A DNA stretch of 64,000 nt from an uncultured Alteromonadaceae bacterium (GTDB lineage Bacteria; Pseudomonadota; Gammaproteobacteria; Enterobacterales; Alteromonadaceae), in assembly GCA_947501935.1 (NCBI GenBank), contig CANMXU010000002.1, positions 124,001-188,000 on the forward strand. Direction: 5' to 3'. Position 1 is the stretch's first letter; each line of letters starts with the position of its first letter. Below are positions 40,082 to 48,331 of this stretch, one piece after another. The notes beneath the pieces are model-generated. The model saw nothing but the letters and a program-made list of their open reading frames with translations. It did not search any database and was not told where the DNA came from. The position numbers and the translations under genes were made by a program.

Positions 40082-41338
40082 ATGTCGAAAAAATTATTAG
40101 TAGTAGAAGACAGTAAGCCAATAGCAGGTGTGATCAAACAAATTGCTGAGTCGCTAAAATACGAAGTAACCGTAGCCGCCAGCTTAGCTGATGTAGAGCA
40201 AATTCTGCAAGGCGATAACAAGTTCTTTGCCGCAACAATCGACTATTCCTTACCTGACGCAAATGACGGTGAAGCCATTCCTTTTGTACTTTCTCATGGC
40301 ATACCTGGGGTGGTATTAACCGGTAAAATGGATGAACCAACTCGCCAAAAAATTCTCGCGCAACCGGTTATAGATTACATTCCCAAAGAAAATAGCCAAG
40401 CATTTTTATACCTAAAACGCATTTTACACTGGCAGCTCACCAACAGCCAAAATGGTATTTTAGTGGTTGATGACTCGGCTTCTGCACGTAATCATATTGT
40501 TGAATTACTTAAACGTCGTAACTTTTCAGTATACGTTGCCGACAACGGTAGCAAAGCCTTAGAAGTACTAAAACAAAACAACAATATTAAACTGATAATT
40601 ACCGATCTTGAAATGCCGACCATGGACGGCATTGAACTCACCAATGAAGTGCGCAAAACTTATAATCGTGACCAGTTAGCGATTATTGGTATTTCTGGTG
40701 CCAATAATGGCGTACATTCAGCACGTTTTATTAAAAATGGCGCAGACGACTTTCTACGTAAACCCTTTTGCCCTGAAGAATTCTACTGTCGGATCACCCA
40801 GAATATTGAGAATTTGAATAATATTGAGCAAATACAAAAAGCCGCAAATACCGATTACCTAACCGAATTACCAAATCGCCGTTCATTTTTCAATCAAGGT
40901 GAGCAGCATATTAATAAGTATCGCCAAAAAGAAGTTCCGTTTGCTTTAGCTATGATAGATATTGATTTTTTCAAAAAAGTAAACGACAGCTATGGCCATG
41001 AAGCCGGTGATCACATTTTAAAAGTAGTTGCCCTATATTTACGTAAACACTTTAGAAATGGCTTGCTTGCCCGTTTGGGCGGTGAAGAATTTGCAATTTT
41101 ATGCCCGGGTATTGATGAAGACCAGCTTTACAATAAACTTGATGACTTACGCCGTGATCTTGCCGTAGCCCAAATTGTTTATAACCAACAGCATATTCCT
41201 TTCACCATTAGTATAGGGGTAAATTTTAATGGTGAAGGCTCATTAGCTCAGCAGCTTAACCAAGCGGATAATGCCCTTTATAGCGCTAAAGAAAATGGTC
41301 GTAATCAAGTGGCTACTGAAAACAGTGACCACGATTAA
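40082..41338 (+). CDS. Double-receiver diguanylate cyclase (REC-REC-GGDEF)
   Basis: A 418-residue cytoplasmic response regulator. The first receiver (about 3-118) has D54 at the phospho-acceptor position, and the second (about 125-243) has D175 in IITDLEMPTMDG with K227 in LRKPF. The C-terminal GGDEF domain (about 252-412) carries the active-site GGEEF (333-337), so it should make cyclic di-GMP. The RxxD inhibitory site normally just upstream reads FRNG and is lost, which predicts weak product inhibition. GGAGA precedes the ATG by 6 nt. The cognate kinase is not adjacent. Confidence 0.88.
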   Translation: MSKKLLVVEDSKPIAGVIKQIAESLKYEVTVAASLADVEQILQGDNKFFAATIDYSLPDANDGEAIPFVLSHGIPGVVLTGKMDEPTRQKILAQPVIDYIPKENSQAFLYLKRILHWQLTNSQNGILVVDDSASARNHIVELLKRRNFSVYVADNGSKALEVLKQNNNIKLIITDLEMPTMDGIELTNEVRKTYNRDQLAIIGISGANNGVHSARFIKNGADDFLRKPFCPEEFYCRITQNIENLNNIEQIQKAANTDYLTELPNRRSFFNQGEQHINKYRQKEVPFALAMIDIDFFKKVNDSYGHEAGDHILKVVALYLRKHFRNGLLARLGGEEFAILCPGIDEDQLYNKLDDLRRDLAVAQIVYNQQHIPFTISIGVNFNGEGSLAQQLNQADNALYSAKENGRNQVATENSDHD

Positions 41339-41360
41339 TTCACTTAATAAGTAACGAATA

Positions 41361-42287
41361 TTAGGAAGCAGACGTCGCCACTAGGCGACGTTTTCGCTTG
41401 TATTCGCCAAAAGAATCAATACTGTAAATAAGCAGCGCCAACCAAATAAAGCAAAAAGTGATAAGTTTAGCTGGCTCTAACATCTCGTGATAATAAAATA
41501 TCGCGATCATAAACATGATGCTTGGGCCGATATATTGAAAAAACCCCACCGTCGCCAAAGTTAAGCGTTTTGCTGCGGCGGTAAAGCATAATAACGGCGC
41601 TGTAGTAACTATGCCTGCGCAGAGTAATAACAGATTTAAGGAACTCGAGTTGCTAAACATATTAGCCGTTGGGCTATCGAGAAAAAACAACCAAAAAACT
41701 AAGGCTATTGGTAGCATTAACGCTGACTCTATTAATAAACCAACAAAAGAGTCGATATAAATTTTCTTTCGTAATAAGCCATAAAGTGCAAAAGTTGACG
41801 CTAAAGCTAATGAAATAATGGGTAACGCCCCTAAAACCACCACCTGAATAGCAACACCAATTATCGCCAATAGCACTGCAAATTTTTGCCAAACTCGCAG
41901 TCGTTCACCTAGAAATAACATACCTAAAGCAACGCTAAATAGCGGATTAATAAAATAGCCTAAGCTAGCATCTAATAAATGGTCGTTATTAACCGCCCAA
42001 ATAAATAAAAACCAATTCATTGCTAAAATAATTGCGGTAATTAATAAACTCAGCAGCATTTTTGGCTGTTTTAAAATCAAAACTAGCGCTTTGGTTTTAC
42101 CACTAAGTAAAATAATTAATGCTAAAAATAGGGTTGACCACACTACTCGATGCACAAGAATTTCAATGGAAGCTAATTCTGATAAGAGCTTAAAGTACAG
42201 CGGAGCAATACCCCACATTAGATACGCTGAAACGGCGTTTATGGCTCCAGTTCTTTGTTCTTTTTGGTTTTCAGCGGATAAAGGCAT
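41361..42287 (-). CDS. rarD: EamA-family transporter RarD
   Basis: A protein of about 308 residues with ten hydrophobic helices, the two-EamA layout of the drug/metabolite transporter superfamily. AYLMWGIAPLYFKLL, ILVHRVVWSTLF, LDASLGYFINPLFSVALGMLFLGER (split across helices) and GFFQYIGPS are typical of RarD. The substrate is not known. The open frame extends to a TTG at 42338; the ATG at 42287 (MPLSAENQKEQRTG) is preferred. It is followed upstream by yigI, the same pair as in E. coli. Confidence 0.87.
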   Translation of the reverse strand: MPLSAENQKEQRTGAINAVSAYLMWGIAPLYFKLLSELASIEILVHRVVWSTLFLALIILLSGKTKALVLILKQPKMLLSLLITAIILAMNWFLFIWAVNNDHLLDASLGYFINPLFSVALGMLFLGERLRVWQKFAVLLAIIGVAIQVVVLGALPIISLALASTFALYGLLRKKIYIDSFVGLLIESALMLPIALVFWLFFLDSPTANMFSNSSSLNLLLLCAGIVTTAPLLCFTAAAKRLTLATVGFFQYIGPSIMFMIAIFYYHEMLEPAKLITFCFIWLALLIYSIDSFGEYKRKRRLVATSAS

Positions 42288-42433
42288 GAGCGGACTTAAT
42301 AAGAAAATGTGGTGACGATAATAACATTCTCTTATCAAGGGATCAGTTTGACGAAGTAACTAAATGTTAGTGCAAGAACGACGTTCTGTTCAATAATCGA
42401 TACTATTGCTCATAGCATTATTGCTCTAGTTCT

Positions 42434-42892
42434 TTAACCAACCATATAAGTACCGGTACCAAAAGCAATATGTACGCCGAGTTCGTTATGTAATTCCATG
42501 CGGGTTACGGCAACTTTACTGCCGCTACGAATGATTCGCGCGGTAGCAATAAACTCTTCACCTCGGCCCGGACGCAGAAAATCAGTGCGTAAGTCGATGG
42601 TGCTTAAATTACGTAAGCTGTGCTGAATAACTTGTGGAGTTATTGGGTCATCTAACTGTTCAATAATATTTCCTGCTGCAACCACACCACCAACTAAATC
42701 AAGCACGGCTGCGGTTACGCCGCCATGCAAAATTTTCTGCATGGGGTTACCCACCAATTGGTCTTGCCAGTGGAAACGAACTTCAGAGTCTTCATTATCA
42801 AAGCGAGTTATATTAAAGCCCACCAGCTTATTAAATGGCATGTCGTTATTCCAAAATTCAGCCAATAGTTTGTAAATTTGTGCTTTTTCCAT
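42434..42892 (-). CDS. yigI: Thioesterase family protein YigI-like
   Basis: A 152-residue hot-dog protein of the PaaI-like branch. It contains the HGG turn in ILHGGVTAAVLDLVGG and the IDLRTDFLRPGRGEEF strand typical of acyl-CoA thioesterases. E. coli YigI, next to rarD there as well, is the closest match by pattern and by neighbourhood. A GTG at 42898 two codons upstream is an alternative start; AGAGGG lies 10 nt before the ATG or 4 nt before the GTG. Confidence 0.85.
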   Translation of the reverse strand: MEKAQIYKLLAEFWNNDMPFNKLVGFNITRFDNEDSEVRFHWQDQLVGNPMQKILHGGVTAAVLDLVGGVVAAGNIIEQLDDPITPQVIQHSLRNLSTIDLRTDFLRPGRGEEFIATARIIRSGSKVAVTRMELHNELGVHIAFGTGTYMVG

Positions 42893-42937
42893 GGTCACTA
42901 AACCCTCTGGTCGGATGTCTTTGGGTTAGGTTAGCAC

Positions 42938-42967
42938 TTAATCAACAATGAAAAAAGCAAAAGGGCA
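42938..42967. repeat. 30-bp direct repeat, copy A
   Basis: TTAATCAACAATG followed by AAAAAAGCAAAAGGGCA is repeated exactly at 44482-44511, in the same orientation. The two copies bracket a segment of about 1.5 kb with two related hypothetical genes. Copy A lies about 45 bp upstream of yigI and, unlike copy B, is not part of a full hairpin. Confidence 0.85.
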
Positions 42968-43026
42968 AAGCTAAATTCATAACAGTGTCAGATATAGAGT
43001 TTTCAACTATTAAGCAAATGAAAAAT

Positions 43027-43049
43027 CCCTTGTTAATGATTAACAAGGG
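43027..43049 (-). terminator. Terminator of the two-gene hypothetical operon
   Basis: A 9-bp stem (CCCTTGTTA / TAACAAGGG) with a 5-nt loop lies 38 bp past the stop codon of the gene at 43087 and is followed on the minus strand by ATTTTTC. Confidence 0.75.
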
Positions 43050-43086
43050 CTTTAATAAAGAAGTTTATTCTTATCATTTGATAAAA

Positions 43087-43806
43087 TTAGTAATAATTCT
43101 TCAAATACCCCTTAACATAGCTACGAAGCTTTTTCGTTGGGGTATTTTCTTTTACTTTCACCAACAGTGTTTTATATTGTTGAACCTTACTTAAAGCCAG
43201 TGCTTTACAATAAAATGCATATATTTGAGTCTCATCTGAGCTTAATTTTCTCGTATGGTTTTTATCAACTTCATCAGCGATTACCTCTAATACCGATTCA
43301 TCAAAAAGTTCAAGTTCTATAATATACCGAACAGATCTTAATTTTTGATCTTCGTTACCAGTACGAAACTTCTCTAACCACTTCTTACGAATACTAGGAT
43401 TAGTCAAAGACTCAATCATTGCTTCCTTATGTAGTTCTGAAGCAAGCGTCGCCCTTAAATTTAAACGCCACGTTTCATAGTATTTTTTCTTCGCTTTACA
43501 ACGGTTACAATCAACTACTTTAAAGTTTATCGGCGTAAAATATATTTTGGAATCGTCATACGAGATTTCAATTGTTAGTTCGTAGCCTTTGTAATTATCT
43601 AACCAAACAATCATTTTATTAGGCTTTTTTTCTTTAACTTTCCAACTTCTTAAATGCAGTGAACGTGTAATGATCTCTTCGATTTTAGCTAGGTTTTGCG
43701 AAGCAAACTTTATTGGTTGTGAATATATGGCTTCTTCTTGGTTGAAAGATTTCGCTATTGATTGATTTGCAACGGTAATCAGCAACAACAAAATTAATTT
43801 AATCAT
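43087..43806 (-). CDS. Secreted hypothetical protein, second gene of repeat-bracketed pair
   Basis: Not recognised. About 239 residues from ATG 43806, with a signal peptide (MIKLILLLLITVANQSIA). A domain of about 90 residues follows, with alternating strands (SWKVKEKKP, MIVWLDNYKGYELTIEISYDDSKIYF split over strands), a CNRC cysteine pair and YYETWRLNLRATL. The pattern parallels the protein encoded just upstream. The last 100 residues are helical and Lys/Glu-rich, possibly HEAT-like (LRSVRYIIELELFDESVLEV). A GTG at 43821 is a less likely start. It lies 12-27 bp after its partner and ends at a terminator. Confidence 0.65.
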   Translation of the reverse strand: MIKLILLLLITVANQSIAKSFNQEEAIYSQPIKFASQNLAKIEEIITRSLHLRSWKVKEKKPNKMIVWLDNYKGYELTIEISYDDSKIYFTPINFKVVDCNRCKAKKKYYETWRLNLRATLASELHKEAMIESLTNPSIRKKWLEKFRTGNEDQKLRSVRYIIELELFDESVLEVIADEVDKNHTRKLSSDETQIYAFYCKALALSKVQQYKTLLVKVKENTPTKKLRSYVKGYLKNYY

Positions 43807-43833
43807 ATTTTTATAATACACTTCTTAACCCTT

Positions 43834-44286
43834 TTACTTATTAATGGCCATTTCTAAAGATAGACGTAATCTTTTCATATATAGGTAATAATCAGAGTCA
43901 TTTTTATAACAAATACCATCTATATTATTTTGACAAACAAAGTCACCAAAGGCATTTTCATACTTCATTTGTATTAGTGATTCATTAAACTCAATGCGCG
44001 TTAGAATGGCATCTGCTCGATAATCCCACCTAAAGGTCATAAAGCCCGGCCCTTCATCTTCTAAAACCCACTTAATGTTAAAATTAGAAATTGTCGCCTC
44101 TAAAATTGCAAACCTTAACTCTTCCATAGAAAGGTTATGCGTTATAGCTTGATGAGCAACTAAGATTTTACTGCTGTTTCTTTTAGTTTGCTTTTTATCT
44201 AGCGTTAAAAAGCTAGGAGCAGCTAATAAGGCCGGTGAAAATAGAGCAATTAGCAATAACTTACTCAAAATAATGTTTAGCTTCAT
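43834..44286 (-). CDS. Secreted hypothetical protein, first gene of repeat-bracketed pair
   Basis: Not recognised. 150 residues with a signal peptide (LLLIALFSPALLAAP). A compact domain then runs: helix LRFAILEATI, strands FNIKWVLEDEGPGFMTFRWD and ILTRIEFNESLIQMKYENA, a CQNNIDGIC loop and a C-terminal helix YLYMKRLRLSLEMAI. The order helix, GW-like strand, EGPG turn, hairpin and helix recurs in the partner gene, so the two probably share one small periplasmic fold. GGAAC lies 5 nt before the ATG. First gene of a two-gene unit. Confidence 0.65.
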   Translation of the reverse strand: MKLNIILSKLLLIALFSPALLAAPSFLTLDKKQTKRNSSKILVAHQAITHNLSMEELRFAILEATISNFNIKWVLEDEGPGFMTFRWDYRADAILTRIEFNESLIQMKYENAFGDFVCQNNIDGICYKNDSDYYLYMKRLRLSLEMAINK

Positions 44287-44481
44287 GAATGTTCCATTTG
44301 ATTAGAATTACTTATTCCAGTTTAGGAATATCAGTTTAAATTAATTTCCTTACTATTAAAGAGTTTAATCAAACAAAAAGCCGTAAATGATGAGGGAATT
44401 ATTAATTTAAAAATAGATAGCTTAAAAATTAAAACTAACTAGCAGGCCATGAAAATTTTATTTATCTAGGTTCATTAGTCT

Positions 44482-44511
44482 TTAATCAACAATGAAAAAA
44501 GCAAAAGGGCA
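44482..44511. repeat. 30-bp direct repeat, copy B
   Basis: Exact copy of 42938-42967. Here its 3' end forms the T-rich tail side of the terminator of the glycine-zipper gene, which suggests that this is the original copy and that copy A was made by duplication or by insertion of the segment between them. Confidence 0.85.
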
Positions 44512-44553
44512 TTTACCTACACAACTAAACTAGTCATGCTGATAAATGCCCTT
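44505..44553 (-). terminator. Terminator of the lpoB-region operon
   Basis: An 11-bp perfect stem (AAGGGCATTTA / TAAATGCCCTT) with a 27-nt loop lies 23 bp past the stop codon of the glycine-zipper gene. On the minus strand it runs into TTTTGCTTTTTT. Confidence 0.75.
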
Positions 44554-44575
44554 GGTAAAACCTTTTAAATAAAGC

Positions 44576-45043
44576 TTACATTTGCAGGTCAATTCTTACC
44601 GTGTTGCCTTGCAGGAAAATCATCCTTATTGCATCGCCTTTGGTGAACACCATGCTTGGATCGAAGTCTTGCACTACCATGTATTCTTTACCTTGGTCAG
44701 TTTTTATCATCATTTCCACTAAATGTAAGGTAATTTCTTTATGGTCTGGGTTACGATTATTTGCAGCCGAGCCACCAATAACCGCTCCTAAAATAGTGGC
44801 AACATCCCTACCACTACCACCGCCAAACTGATTACCAATAACACCACCAAGTAATGCTCCGCCAAAAACTTTCCAGCCTTTGTTTTTGTCAGCAATCAAT
44901 TCTTTTTGGCTGATATTACGTACCGAAAGTACTTTACCAAACAACACTTGTTCAACAGGTACGGCACGATTTCTATCGTATTCTGCGTTTACTGCTGGCA
45001 CTGCCAACAAAAATACCAAACAAAAACTTAATAACGCTTTCAT
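44576..45043 (-). CDS. Glycine-zipper 2TM outer-membrane protein
   Basis: A 155-residue envelope protein with a signal peptide (MKALLSFCLVFLLAVPAVNA). A glycine-zipper segment near 55-90 (GGALLGGVIGNQFGGGSGRD and ILGAVIGGSAANN) is followed by a beta-rich C-terminus. It belongs to the Rick_17kDa/SlyB-like class, which inserts Gly-rich hairpins in the outer membrane. The ATG at 45043 has GAGGTG 6 nt upstream, better than the ATG four codons earlier. Last gene of the operon with the TPR lipoprotein, ycfL and lpoB. Confidence 0.82.
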   Translation of the reverse strand: MKALLSFCLVFLLAVPAVNAEYDRNRAVPVEQVLFGKVLSVRNISQKELIADKNKGWKVFGGALLGGVIGNQFGGGSGRDVATILGAVIGGSAANNRNPDHKEITLHLVEMMIKTDQGKEYMVVQDFDPSMVFTKGDAIRMIFLQGNTVRIDLQM

Positions 45044-45091
45044 AGCACACCTCATTTGTTCATAAGCAGATCAATACAAACCAGCTTTGCT

Positions 45092-45694
45092 TTACCAACT
45101 AACGCGTTGCTTGCCTTTAGTTTTACGAATTTCAGTTTCATCCGCCCATTCAACTAAACCGCTTTCTAGGTCCATTAAACGCATGGTGAATTTGTAATAA
45201 ACATCTTCTTGGTCTTTGTTAGACTTTACAATGCTGGATAAGTTGCCATACAACATATATTCAGCACCTACTTGGCGGCCAAACTGCATTGCTTTACTTG
45301 GGTCAACCATGCCTGAATTTTGTTGAAAATCAAGCTGTTCACGAACAGATTCTACTCGTGCCATATCAACAAAGCGGAATTTTCCTGAACGTAATAATTT
45401 TGTCGAAATAGAGTCAGTGATTGATTCAGTATCAATATGTTCACTGGTTTTATTTTTAATGCGCTCAACAAAAACAATCGGACGTTTATTTTCGGTTAAG
45501 GTGCCAACAACTGGTGAAAGCAACATAGAGTCGGTCATTTCCGCCGCTACTTTTTGCAAGTCAGTCGAGCCAAAGTTAATGTCTACTGTTTCTACTGCAG
45601 CAGCATCACCATAACGTATTACCGATTTATTGCTACAGCCTGCGGTTACCATTAATGCTAAACCTATAGTGGTCGCTAAAATTACTTTTTTCAT
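45092..45694 (-). CDS. lpoB: Penicillin-binding protein activator LpoB
   Basis: A 200-residue lipoprotein with lipobox VTAGC, a short linker and the LpoB globular domain (VFVERIKNKTSEHIDTESIT, LLRSGKFRFVDMARV, GAEYMLYGNLSSI, YYKFTMRLMDLESGLVEWAD). LpoB reaches from the outer membrane to activate the peptidoglycan synthase PBP1B. AAGGAA lies 8 nt before the ATG. It stands next to a YcfL homologue, the same pairing as in E. coli (ycfL-lpoB). Confidence 0.92.
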   Translation of the reverse strand: MKKVILATTIGLALMVTAGCSNKSVIRYGDAAAVETVDINFGSTDLQKVAAEMTDSMLLSPVVGTLTENKRPIVFVERIKNKTSEHIDTESITDSISTKLLRSGKFRFVDMARVESVREQLDFQQNSGMVDPSKAMQFGRQVGAEYMLYGNLSSIVKSNKDQEDVYYKFTMRLMDLESGLVEWADETEIRKTKGKQRVSW

Positions 45695-45733
45695 ACAATG
45701 TTCCTTTTAATGCTTTTATACCTATGCAGGCAA

Positions 45734-46174
45734 TTAAAATTTATAATATTTTTCAGGTACTTCGCGTACATATACACTGAATGACTCAACAGCAACTGAA
45801 GGCGCTAAACCTTTTACGGTAGCAGTTTGAAAACCATGTAACTCCAATGGTTTCCACGGCGCTTTGTTCGCTTCAAGCACGAAACCGTCTTTATCAAACC
45901 ATTTAAAGTGATACTGCAATTGCTGTGACTTTTTATAACTACTGGTTAACGCTAAATTTATCTCTAATAAGCCATTGGTTTTACGAGACTTAACTTCAGA
46001 AATATGCAATTTTTTGCCTAGCTCGGCGTTATCTACTTGTAAGTGTTTTTTAAAGTCATCACCTTGTACTAATTTCTCTGCGCCAGTACCCGAAGTTACC
46101 GGCGCTATAGTGCAACCCGCTAACAACATCGTGCTAGCTACTAAAGCTGTAACCATAACTTGCTGTAATTTCAT
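45734..46174 (-). CDS. ycfL: YcfL-like lipoprotein (DUF1425)
   Basis: A 146-residue lipoprotein with lipobox LLAGC and a beta-sandwich DUF1425 domain. Readable segments are LLEINLALTSSYKKSQQLQY, FKWFDKDGFVLE and a C-terminal VEVR-like FSVYVREVP. Function is not established; the gene regularly precedes lpoB. AAGGGA precedes the start. It lies 39 bp upstream of lpoB on the same strand and belongs to the same four-gene envelope unit. Confidence 0.87.
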   Translation of the reverse strand: MKLQQVMVTALVASTMLLAGCTIAPVTSGTGAEKLVQGDDFKKHLQVDNAELGKKLHISEVKSRKTNGLLEINLALTSSYKKSQQLQYHFKWFDKDGFVLEANKAPWKPLELHGFQTATVKGLAPSVAVESFSVYVREVPEKYYKF

Positions 46175-46213
46175 AATAAATCCCTTATGAATGAAGACTA
46201 AATTAACAATTAT

Positions 46214-47632
46214 TTATAAATTAATTGTTTGATAACCAGTATAGTTACCCATGGCGGTATAATTAATTAAGCTAATACGATTAGCATTAATAGTTACTTC
46301 AACCTGCTGGTTTTTTCCGCCTTGCTGTAAGTTAAGTTGATGTTGTCCTTGCGGCAAATTAACTCGAATAATTTGCACATTATCTGGCAAGGTACTCCAA
46401 CTGCGCGTGTCTGCCTTCTCTGAGGCTATATTATATAAGCTCGCCAAAATATTACCGACGTCGCCACCCTTTCGGCTAAGCTGCTGACGTATCTCTTCTT
46501 TACTAATTAAGCGTAAAACTTGTCGGGTAACAATGCCCGGTAATTGCTCTTCTAACTGCTTTGCAGCTAATGACTGCAAACGCACTATCGTTTCTGACTG
46601 ATAGCTTTGCTTATTAACGCTAAGCTTCAGCGGCGCCATTGTTGCGGTATTAGGGCGATAAACTGGCAAAGCCACACTGTAATAACGAAAATCGTCGCGA
46701 CGAGTAAATACCGGTAAATTAATACCGACACTTTCTTTGCCGTTAATAACGCCTTGCTCAACTAAAATTACTAACTGACCACTATTAGCTTTAGTGCCCT
46801 TATATTGACCAAAGCGTTTTTCAAGACGTGGTAAGTCATTGCTCATCACTAACTTGGTTGCTAAGCGTAATACGTCTTGTTGTAAATATTGGTTATCTGG
46901 GAAAATTTCTAACGCTTTTTTATAGTCAATATAAGCGTCATTTAATTCACCAGCACCTTCATATAACAGTCCCGACAAATAAAAAGTATAAGCGTTTTGA
47001 AAGCCGTTTTTTAAATCACCAATAATCGCTGACATTGACGGGTAGCTTTTATCCAAGCTGTCGGTACTAACGCCATTTTTCGCCATTTTTTCTTGTGCTT
47101 CATACAAGCTATTTTGGTTAGCTTTTAATGCTTGTTCTTGTACTAAGTTAGCACGGCGTACTTCAACCAGAGCGCCTTCAAAGTCACGCTGAAATAGATA
47201 ATTGAGCGCTTGATAACTATGTAACATACCTTGTTCATATAAGGGTATATCATAGCGGAGCGCATTATCATTACTGATCAGGGCACCAACATTGTCGACC
47301 CCTCGGCTAAGTTGAATGTTAGCACTTTCCTGATTCGTTTTAATTTCGCTGTAAACCTGTGCAAGGCTTTCTTCACTTGCTTGCCAATTATTGGCTAAAT
47401 ACTGCAAACGGCCGCGTTCAAGTAGACTTAATGCATAACTACCGCTTGCAGTATTATGACTTTTTACTAATGAGTCAGCATGGCTAAAATCCCCTTTTAA
47501 TTGGGCATTATGCACCGCCTGCATTTTTTGGTTATAGCCGACAAACATATCCGAGATCTGCATAGAGCTGCAGCTTGAAAGTAAAATACTCAGCAGTATG
47601 TAGCTGGTTAGCTGTAAGTATTTTCTTAGCAT
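46214..47632 (-). CDS. COG3014-type TPR lipoprotein, first gene of lpoB operon
   Basis: A 472-residue lipoprotein with lipobox LLSSC near residue 21. TPR-like helices follow through about residue 270 (ALSLLERGRLQYLANNWQAS, YLSGLLYEGAGELNDAYIDY). The C-terminal beta-rich part (about 285-472) includes VILVEQGVINGKESVGINLP. The pattern matches COG3014, a family of unknown function that often heads ycfL-lpoB operons in Vibrio and Shewanella-type genomes. I infer a role in building or sensing the cell wall at the outer membrane. Confidence 0.8.
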   Translation of the reverse strand: MLRKYLQLTSYILLSILLSSCSSMQISDMFVGYNQKMQAVHNAQLKGDFSHADSLVKSHNTASGSYALSLLERGRLQYLANNWQASEESLAQVYSEIKTNQESANIQLSRGVDNVGALISNDNALRYDIPLYEQGMLHSYQALNYLFQRDFEGALVEVRRANLVQEQALKANQNSLYEAQEKMAKNGVSTDSLDKSYPSMSAIIGDLKNGFQNAYTFYLSGLLYEGAGELNDAYIDYKKALEIFPDNQYLQQDVLRLATKLVMSNDLPRLEKRFGQYKGTKANSGQLVILVEQGVINGKESVGINLPVFTRRDDFRYYSVALPVYRPNTATMAPLKLSVNKQSYQSETIVRLQSLAAKQLEEQLPGIVTRQVLRLISKEEIRQQLSRKGGDVGNILASLYNIASEKADTRSWSTLPDNVQIIRVNLPQGQHQLNLQQGGKNQQVEVTINANRISLINYTAMGNYTGYQTINL

Positions 47633-48331
47633 GAATGTAGGTTAACCTTATAAAATAAAATCTATGAAATTAAGCAAAAATTAAAGCTGCAACATCAGCG
47701 ATAAAATTACTGCGACAATGCACTTATAACAACTGATGTTTTGTAAGTAGTTGTTATAAACACTAGGACTGTCAATTATCAATTGAGCTTCTGACCAGTC
47801 TGTCACGGAATTAGTTCCCAAAACAATTGTTACTTATCAGTTGGATGGCTTAGTGTTAATTCAGTGTACGCAATTGAAACTTAACATAACATGAACAAGA
47901 AACTAGTTCATACAGTCAATGCCTTTAATACTCTCGCACGGCTACATTGCGATTAATTTTAAAACTAATGAAATTATAGTTGATACGAAAAAAAGCCGAG
48001 AGCACTTAAGTGACTTAAACGATGGCATCGTTGTAAAGCGTTTTGTCAGGGAAAGGTATCAGCTAGGCATATAGCCAAAATGTGCTTATCCGCTGATAAA
48101 GAAACCATCAACCTTAACCAGTGAGGTCCAATACAACATTAACTGAGGTGGCGTTTTTATAGAAATAATTTGATAAAATAGCTGTGTATATTGAAAACTT
48201 ATTTCAAGCTAAAGAAAGTGATAAGAATACTGTAATTGTTGATAAATAAATTTCCCTTTTTTAGTAGCAATTTCTTTATCAATTAGAGCCTATTGCCTGT
48301 TATCAACAGGCAATAGGCTCTAATACGCAGC
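47633..48331. other. 699-bp intergenic stretch without a convincing gene
   Basis: It lies between the start of the lpoB-operon lipoprotein and the end of the PepSY gene. It contains an 11-bp inverted repeat with a 14-nt loop at 47724-47759 (TTATAACAACT / AGTTGTTATAA), a short TATCAGC/GCTGATA pair (48057/48092) and the PepSY terminator. The longest ATG frame near 47891 has only about 21 codons and no ribosome site. Nothing else was recognised. Confidence 0.55.
48282..48324 (-). terminator. Strong hairpin terminator after the PepSY gene
   Basis: A perfect 18-bp inverted repeat (ATTAGAGCCTATTGCCTG and its complement) with a 7-nt loop begins 8 bp past the PepSY stop codon. The long stem is unusually stable for this AT-rich DNA; the trailing T-tract is modest. 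Confidence 0.8.

Noticed and set aside
43087..44286. Toxin-antitoxin or toxin-immunity pair
   Set aside because: Both proteins are exported, of similar type and share a domain pattern; there is no toxin motif and no DNA-binding partner.
42938..44511. Phage or integron attachment sites
   Set aside because: The 30-bp repeats bracket only two small genes and a terminator, with no integrase, no tRNA gene and no attC-like fold. A simple insertion or terminator duplication explains them better.
47891..47956. Possible 21-codon peptide (MNKKLVHTVNAFN...)
   Set aside because: No ribosome site, no hydrophobic or regulatory pattern and no supporting context.
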